The notes under the pieces were generated by a model. That model made no database searches, had not been told where the DNA came from, and saw only the letters and a list, made by a program, of their open reading frames with translations. 64,000 nucleotides of DNA from Sceloporus undulatus (lineage: Eukaryota > Chordata > Lepidosauria > Squamata > Phrynosomatidae): positions 125,327,271 to 125,391,270 of the forward strand of contig NC_056526.1 in assembly GCF_019175285.1 (NCBI RefSeq), given 5' to 3'. Below, in pieces: positions 12,263-21,600 of this stretch (position 1 is its first letter; the number at the start of each line of letters is the position of its first letter). The position numbers and the translations under genes were made by a program.

Positions 12263-15200
12263 GTAATTCTACTGAAAAAGAAACATCAGACTCTTTGCAG
12301 AACAACCGGTGTTATTATTTATTTTTAATGATTTTTACTTATGTCTCTCTAATCAGCAAGACATTAAGAGCAGGATGTCTTCAAGTTCATTTTGGTGTTA
12401 AATGGAAGTCTTTTTCTGTCTTCACAGCAATAAGGTACTGTGACAGATGCCAGCTTATAAAACCAGACCGATGTCACCACTGCTCTGTCTGTGATAAGTA
12501 AGGAACTAAGACTATGTAACATACATTAGATTTTATCCTATTGCTGAAGAAAGTAAATCATGTATGGATTATTATAGAAATTATATACATACTAATAAAC
12601 TTTTCTACTGTATTTATTAAAGCAATTCTGTAATTAAAGATACATTTTATTAAGAATGATTATTTCAGTTTAAAACAGTAATTATTTATTTTTTCAAGAT
12701 GCAGTTTTGTCATTATTAACATTTGAATACTCAAATAATGTCAGTGGGATTTTGCCAGATTAAATTTTTGTTTCCATAATATTTTGGAATATTGCATTTA
12801 ACAGAGAATGTTGGTAATCAATTCCTACATTTGACTTACAGAAGGTATCCATGTACACTATAACTATACTAAAGGAACAACAGTTGTTTGTTCCATTGCT
12901 GAAGGCTGGCATGCAATGGTTGGCATCAGATATGTAAGATTCTCTTATGTTTGCATACGTGCTGGCCAATTGGCCGTAATAAAGTTATGATACCTTATGC
13001 TTGCATATGTCAATTTATGGGTACAGCTGAAGTTTATAATTCCTTATTTCATCCTCAATGCCCAAGCCTTCCTCTCACCCTGATTTAAAGCCTCTAAAGC
13101 TCCTACATAGCTATTCTATGGCTCATGGGGAGCAGCCATAATCAGAAAAGTTTCTGGCTATGGCATAGCCATATACAAAATGATTAAAGCAACACCTCCA
13201 GAGGACTCCACCAGAACTCAGTGCTTTGCATTTGCCCAGACACTTCTCAATCCTGCCGACTCTCCATGAAGCATGGAATGGCAGGGTTGGGCTTCAGAGG
13301 CTATGCGGTAAATTCAGGTAAGGTGAGTGGCAGCCTATGGTTTAGCTTAGCCTACCATAAGTCTGCATGTGGAATTACTATGGTACTGAGCCATATAGAA
13401 TTGTATGTACAGTTTGTACCCATACATTTTACTCCAGATATTTTTTTTCAGACATAGATACAAATTATCTTTTTTTAATATAATAGTTTCACACGTATAA
13501 GGTATATATGTGCTGACATATGTTTAATGAAAACTTAACTTCAGGAAAAAGAGCAACTCTGTGGAATATTAGTGTTAGTATAATTCATTTAACACAGCAC
13601 AAGAACTCAAACTAAGCTACTACATAGCGATACAAATTTAATATTTGTTATTGTCATTAATACAAAATATTTCAGAATTACAGCATTCAAGAATAAATTA
13701 GAATGTATCCCTTTTTTCTTCTTCAAATAGTATTATTCTAAGGCAGGAGTGGGCAACCTCTGGCTCTCCACATCTGGTTAGACTGTATTTCCTATCATCA
13801 CTAGTCAGTATAGGCAGTTGTGTAGGCTGATGGGAGTTATACTGATTTCAGACTGAGTGTTGGTTGAAATCCACCCTATGTTTGTTACTTGTACAGTGCA
13901 CCCACTCCTTATGCAGGCGCACCATGCACAGCTTCCAGTTTACGCGGAAGCCACACTATAATACTTTGAATGACGCACTACCACGGGCACAAGCCCCATT
14001 CACTATAATGGGACTTGAGCAAAGGCGGAATTCACCTTACGTGCGGGGGGAGGGGGCAGAACGGATCCCCGCATAAGGTGAGGTTCCACTGTATATCTAT
14101 GTTTTGTATAACTCAGGGGTAGGCAACCTGCGGCCCGTGGGCCGGATGCGGCCCGGCAAGGCCTTGGGACTGGCCCCAGCCCGGTCCTGCTGCCGATTGC
14201 CGCCAGAGCTTTTGGCCTCTCGCATGAGGGCATGGGGCCTTTGGCCTATCAGGAGGCAGGCAAGGGGGGGCAAGCAGCGGGCAAGGGGGGCAACTGTCTA
14301 TAGAAGCCTCCGAAACATGCATTTATATTAACATTTTTTTAAAATCAGCAATTATTTTTGCATGTCCTCCATTTTTTATAAAAAAAAATGTGTCCTGCAT
14401 TTGAAAATTTTGTCCTACATTTGTCCCGGTTTGTTTATTTATTTATTTAATTTTAAATAAAAAATTAATTATTTATTTTTTGGCTTTGGCCCCCCAGTTG
14501 TCTGAGGGACAGCAACCCGGCCCCCGGCTCAAAAAGCTTGCCTACCCCGGCTATAACTATTTCACTAATATTAAAAATTGCTTTATGTTGAACATCCAAT
14601 AGAAATTACGTTATTGTTTTTTCAGATGTATTTTGAAAATGGACCATCATTGTCCTTGGTAAGCAATATATCAGTTTGGAATAGATAATGTGCTGGGGAA
14701 CTAAGACTATTTCTGGATGGAAGATAAAACAAAGTCTGAGATTCTCTTTGATGCTGAAAGAGCCTAGAATTCTGCCAGCATAGTTACCCTGGGAGTTTGC
14801 TGACAGCATACTTACATTAGGAAAGGGCAATAACAGCCAATTGATTAAGTGTCCCTTGGATGCTCCAGCATCACCACTAATTAGTGGATGTTCTGGCCAG
14901 AGTGGTAGTGGAGGTATCCAGCTACCATTCTGCAACTGGGAGGGGAATGTTTCACAAGGAGATGGTACATATTGCCTTGTACAACCTCTGAAAAAACTCT
15001 TGCATAATACCTGGCTGTTCTTTATAGTCTCTGTGAATCACACAAATGGGTTATCCTATGCCTGTGGAGTACATATACAGTGTTACACAGGTTTTTTTAG
15101 CAGTAGCCCTGCCCACCTTTACCTCTGGCTTCCTTCAAGAAGTGTCTCATGTAGCATAAAAATACCAGAACAGGATGGACACTTAAAGTGCTCTAATGTC

Positions 15201-18200
15201 TGGACGAGTCTCATGTGGTTACCTCTTGTGCCCAATGTCACACCTTTACATCTCAGGCCAGACAGAATAGGGAGTTGTGTCTGAAGGCACTCCTGTATGA
15301 ATAGGCCTTTAGGCATCAGGTACTTTCTATTTGGCCTTCAGGATCAGTTGATATAAAACCTACAGGGACCACGACTTGGAAGTCAGTAACTGCTTCAGCT
15401 TCCCAAAATGGGTGGTGTACACCATTCATCTCGCCTATAAAATGGCTCATAAGGACCTGCCAGCTTGAATTCAAGCCCATTCCATACAGGCTGTTGCCAC
15501 ATCCTCTGCTTTCTTAGCTATTGTGCCACTCAAGGACATTTGTCGGAGTGCAACCTTGTCATAAGCAGTTACTTTTTATCTCTCATTATAGAGTGGATTC
15601 CACATCTCAAATTGACACTACATTTGGGAGATCTGTACTGTTTTCTCCATTATCTGATTACATTATTACTGTTTCAGTGGCTGTACCTTCTGCAGTTTGT
15701 TTCTGTTCTGAGTATTAATGTTTCAGATTCAGTTTTCTGAAGCTGGTTCAACATTGATATTGCTTTGTAATAGTACAGGGTTGTTAAGCTCATATTTGAT
15801 ACGTTGCATTAATTTCATGTTCATTAAACTTGTGATTTGTTTGCAGTTACACTTCTGTCTCATCTTTGTGTAGTGTACTAATTTCCCATTTGTGTGATTC
15901 ACAGAGGTCATGAAGAAAAAGGACAGGTTGCATACCTTTAATGAGCCATCTGAGAAATCACACAACCATGCCCATCCTCCCCTTGTCTTGTCATGCCTTT
16001 CTTTTGGATTGCTGCATTGGCGCCTAGTAGAACTGGCAGTTTCAACAGGAAGCTCTTATATAGAGGCACTGGAGGTGGGTGGGTCTATCACCAAAAAGCT
16101 TGTATAATGCTCTGGAAGGTTCCAAAGATGCACTTGCACAGGCACAGAATAACCCATTTATGTGATTTCACAGATGACCACTCAAAGAACTACAGTTACA
16201 GGTATGCAACCTGTCCTTACTTAGGCATAAGTCTCCAGGAGGGTTCTAGCTATATTTTTCCGTTAGTGTTAGTCCAGATCTATTTCTAATAACATGGTAT
16301 TCTGTGGGTGGTAGCCATGCAGTGGTATGGTAACTGTATTGGGGTGGGATCATCTGTTTGCTGTTTTCTCCCCTCTTTTAAACAATATTATTAAAGACAG
16401 AGGTGTGGTTTATTCGAGAGGAGAGTCACATAGCCTAAATTATTGCGTGTATGTATTTTCTGTGCTTTATGCTTTCTTTCTTCCCTCTAGGGTGAACAAC
16501 TGTGTTGGATTTTCCAATTACAAATTTTTCCTTCTTTTTCTGGCATATTCTCTGTTATACTGCCTTTTCATTGTTGCAACTGATTTACAGTATTTTATCA
16601 GATTCTGGACAGTAAGTCTTAAAATCATTTCCTGCTTTAAAATGTTTAGATCTGTAACTAAGCATTTGCTGATTGCTATTTTTAGGATGTAATTTTAAAT
16701 AGTGTTACTGGTATATAATCCCTGTTGAAGACAGTTGAACTTGATTTCCAGATAAACAATAATATTGTGCAGTTTCAGTATCTCTTATCTGAAAATTCAA
16801 AATCTGGAAAGCTCCAAAATACAAAACATTTTTACAGTTGGCTGAGATAGTGATATCTTTCCTTTCTGATGGTTCAGTGTACAGAAACTTTTCTTCAAGC
16901 ACAAAATTATTAAAAATACTGTATAAAATTATTTTCAAGCAAATGTGTATAAGATATATATCAAACATAAATGAATTTCATGTAGACTTGGGTTTCATCT
17001 CCAAGATATCTCATTATGTACATGAAAATATTCCAAAATCCAAAAAATAAGTTTTTTAAACAAAATCCAAAGCATTTCTGTTCCAAGCATTTCAGATAAG
17101 GGATACCTAACCTGTATTGTTAATTCAGATCAATGATCTAGTGATTTCCAGAGTGTATTTAGAGAAAACCCAACCTAGTTGTATGGCGACAGGTATTTTT
17201 TTGTTTGGGCACTGTTATGATCAATGGTTATGCTTTTAACTGAGAAAGTTAAAATTACAATTATAATAAAAATGTATGCTGAATTTTGTATAGCTTACAT
17301 TTACTCTTGAAACCTGTCTAGAAGTGGTACATAAAAGAAATAGCCTTCAAGACTTGATTTCTAATTAATCAAGACTTCTAAATAGCATCAGGAATGTATG
17401 TATGTATGTATTTGTTGCATGCACTGGATCTGAATTTTATTTAAGTAATCTGAAATGATAAAATGTGTCCTTTCAGTTTTGTAAGAATCACACTTAAACT
17501 GGATTCTGTTAGTTAGACTTGGATTCCATGGAAAATACTGTAAATGTTTAGCTGATTTCAGTAGTGGTGCGACTGACTTTGTCTGGATCTAATCAATTTT
17601 GTTGTTGTGTGCCTTCAAGTCATTTGAGATTTATGGTGACCCTAAGGCAAACCTATTGAAAATATAAAAACACATGTTAAACATATCCCCCTAATAAATG
17701 TTAAGAAGCAATATGCCATCAAGTCAGTGCTGAATCACCTTTTCAATATACATACATACATACATACATTAATAATGTCTAAAGAGCATACCAACAACTC
17801 TGTTTTCTTTCTTTCTTTTTTTCTTTATAGAATGGCCTTCCAGATACCCAAGCCAAGTTCCATATCATGTTTTTATTCTTTGCTGCAGCCATGTTTTCTG
17901 TCAGCTTGTCTTCTCTCTTTGGCTATCACTGTTGGTTAGTCAGCAAAAATAAGTCAACATTAGGTAAATAATTACTAGTTTATCTTGTTCATAATCCACC
18001 AGAGGTATGTGCAAGTTTAAACGCATTAAGAAATGTGAACATATTTTATTTTTAGAGGCATTCCGTGCACCTGTTTTTCGACGTGGAACAGACAAAAATG
18101 GCTTTAGCTTGGGTTTCAGCAAAAATCTTAAACAAGTCTTTGGAGATGAGAAAAAGTTTTGGATGTTGCCTATTTTTACTAGGTAAGTGATATTTAAAAG

Positions 18201-18562
18201 ATAATTATTACCATGTTCAATAGTCCAAGCCAAATTATGTTTTGAAGAGTTTTTAATATTGCTTCCCTACTTAGAATGTTATTTTTACTCTCAGCCAAGG
18301 AGATGGGTGTTACTTTCCAACCTGTCTTGTTAACCAAGATCCAGAACAAGCTGTTACACCTTCAAGAAGGAGTACTTTAAACAAAAAGTAAGCTTTTGTT
18401 TTTAGTTCATTACTTTTTTATGATTGGGAGAGGGGTTGGGATAGGGCATTAATTAGAAATGTGAATTTTAATTGTATATTATATTTTTATTATTATTTTG
18501 TTTGTTGTAACCCGCCTTGATCCGCAGGGAGAGGCAGTCTATAAATAAAATANNNNNNNNNN

Positions 18563-18621
<59 letters not shown>

Positions 18622-21600
18622 CCATTGGCACTTACACCATTCATTATATATTAGTTATTGCTTGGATAACAGTCATATATACTTGAATGCATAGGAATAG
18701 GATTATTAGTTAGATTCAAGACACACAAATGATTATCTGAAAGCTATCAAATTAGATTATACATGTAGAGATAACTGTAAATAGCATTCTTCAGCATTAG
18801 GTTTTTTTAAACAAAAACATAAAACCCGCATAAAATCCATCTTTTATATAGACAATATAGGTTATGCAGGTTCACAGAAAGCATGGTGTAGTGGTTTGAG
18901 CGCTGGACTATGACTCTGAAGCCCACAGTTCAAATCTCTGCTAGGCCATGGAAATTACATGGTGACCTTGAGCAAGTTCAACTCTCTCGGCTTCAGAAGT
19001 AAGCAAAGGCAGACCCCTTCTGAACAAATCTTGCCAAGAAAACCCCATGATATGTTTACCTTAGTCCACAACAAGATGGAAACTATTTGAAGACACACAA
19101 CAACAAACTTTTCTACAGAAAAATCTATTTATTATTATTATTTCATTTTATGCCACCTTTTCCCAGAAAAGGATCCAAGGCATTTCACAAATAGAGGACA
19201 GTAAGGAGGCGGCCAGCCTAGCCTTCCATGGAAGTGAGTTCCAGAGGGTGCGAACAGCCACTGAGAAGGCTCTCTCTCTCTCTCATGTCCTCATCAGGCT
19301 AGCCTGCAATGGTGGTGGGGCTGAGAAAAAACTTTTCCCTTCCCCTGGCAGATTGATATGGGGAGATATGGTCTCTCAGATAGCCTGGAGCTAAGCCATA
19401 CAGGGCTTTATAAATCATAACCAGCACTTTGAATAATTCCAGAAACAAACTAGGAGCCAATGAAGCTGTCTCAACAAGGGAGTTATATGCCCCCTATAAC
19501 TGGCCCCAGTCAGCATTATAGGTGCGGCGTTTTGAACCCGCTGTCAAACAGTTTCCAAAGGCAGCCCCACATAGAGTGAGGTAGTCCAAAGAAGATCTAT
19601 TAAAGGCATGTGTCACTGTAGCCTGATCTGACATCTCAAGGAATGGGCGCAGCTGGCGCACTAGTTTTAGCTGTGCAAATGCACTCCTGGCCACTGCTGA
19701 AACCTGGGCATCCGGGCTCAGAGCAGAGTCAAGGGGAACACCCAAGCTGTGAGCCTGAGATTTCAGGGAGAGTGTAACCACATACAGCACAGGCAATGTC
19801 CCCATTCCCTGATCTGCCTTACAGATGACCAGGAACACCTCTATCTTGTCTGAATTAAACTTCAGTTTGTTTGCCCTCATCCAGTCCATTACTGACAGCA
19901 TTCATTCAGCAAGAAGTAATGTTACATTTAAATCTTACTGAGTTGCAAATTTGTAACTTCCTTCTCCAGTCCAAAACACACTGCAGAAATAATCCAGTTT
20001 GAGACCATTTTAACAGCTCTGGCTCAGTGCTAGAGAATCCTGGGAATTGTAGTTCATTGTGGCACTAGAGCTCTCTGACTGAGAAGGCTAAATGTCTCAC
20101 AAAACTACAGTTCCCATAATTCCCTAGCACTGAACCAGGTCAGCTAAAGCAGTCTCAAACTGGATTATTTTTGCAATGTGTTTTGTATCTCCCTTACGCT
20201 TTCCTATTTACTAACGGCAAATAGCATCCTTAACCACTTTTTCAACAGTCACTAGCTTGCCACCATGCATGACAACTGGTAGAATTAAAAATCATCAGAG
20301 CACCGTTTCATTACTTTATTAGGCTGTTATTCAGGCCTAGTGCCAGTGTGCTCAGTTTACATAGTGAGAAGTAATGTTATGTTTAGGTAAAGATATCGTA
20401 AACATAGTTTTTAATTTTTATGGCCATGTTGTAAAATATGAATTCAGTAGCTACAGTGCAAAAAGGGTTTCTTGATGTCCATTTAGGTCTTGTTGTTTCA
20501 CAATGTCCAGTAACTGCAAGCGCATATAAAAGTCACTGTTCATGTGATAGCGATGTATGAAGTCTGTAAAAGTTGAACCCTGGAGGTATGAGTTTAACAA
20601 GAAGCAATAGTGTTTCTATAAGGATGTAGTCAGTGCCAGAACCATGGAACAATTTCAAGGCATTTCATGTGTTGAGGGAGAAAAATACCATGTGAAGAAG
20701 ATCCTGTATCTCCCATTTACTTGTAAACTGGTGTCAATTTTTTCAATAGTACAGTGGAGCCTCCGCATATGCAGTCTTTTTATAGGCGGCTTTGAGCATA
20801 GGCGCTCAAAGCCGCCAGCGTGTGCGGGGCGGAAGGGGCGGCACGTCCCATTCAATTGAATGGGCATGCGCACCCGTTGCGCCTCGCGCGCCGCCACGCT
20901 GCCGTGCACAAGACCCATTGTTTACAATGGGGCTCGAGCATAGGCGGAAATCGCCATATGCGGCGGGATCCGGAACGGATCCCCCGCGTATGGTGAGGTT
21001 CCACTGTATTTTCATTAGTTCCCAGTAAACATAATGCAAAACAGGGAAGTCTGTGGATTATGTTAGTATGGAAATTAAATATAGCTTTGATCTTTTTTAA
21101 TTCTGTAAGATAACTCACAGGAGTGGAATAATTGGTTGTGACGTGGTTCATATTATGTTACACAACCTGTATTCAGCAATTTATGTAAGATTAACATCTA
21201 AACTATTTCTCCAGGTATTTAAAGAGATTAACATTAATATTACAAGGCTAAGAATTTATTTGCTTCCTTGTATCAACAACAGAAAATGCAATCTCAAGAT
21301 TTATAAGAGATTCTTAATATGCTCCCTATAAAATACGTAAATCACTAGAACTCCAAATGCCTTATTGAATATACATTTATTTTTATTCATTCATTCATTT
21401 AGTTTATACTCTGCCTGTCTCCTGGCAAGGGGCTTGCAAAAATTTAAGACACATTCGAGCTAAAATCTTATTTATTAACAAAAGTTTAAAAAAAATAATG
21501 AGACTGACCATATACATTCACCATATGGATGTCTATATATTGACAAAAATACAGAAACAAAATGACTAGACCTGTATCTTATTCTGTCATTGCACTAGTA

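Larger units (their letters stand above)
12498..14625 (+). other. ZDHHC2: ZDHHC2 intron 4
   Basis: Holds a small hAT-like fragment near 13741-13850, a GC-containing TA-flanked MITE (13894-14091) and a hAT-like element (14114-14551). The interval 12498-13740 is AT-rich and featureless to my reading. Confidence 0.6.

Noticed and set aside
14003-14331. Opposed frames around 14.0-14.3 kb as coding
   Set aside because: They span the junction of a TA-flanked MITE and a hAT-like element with clear target duplications.
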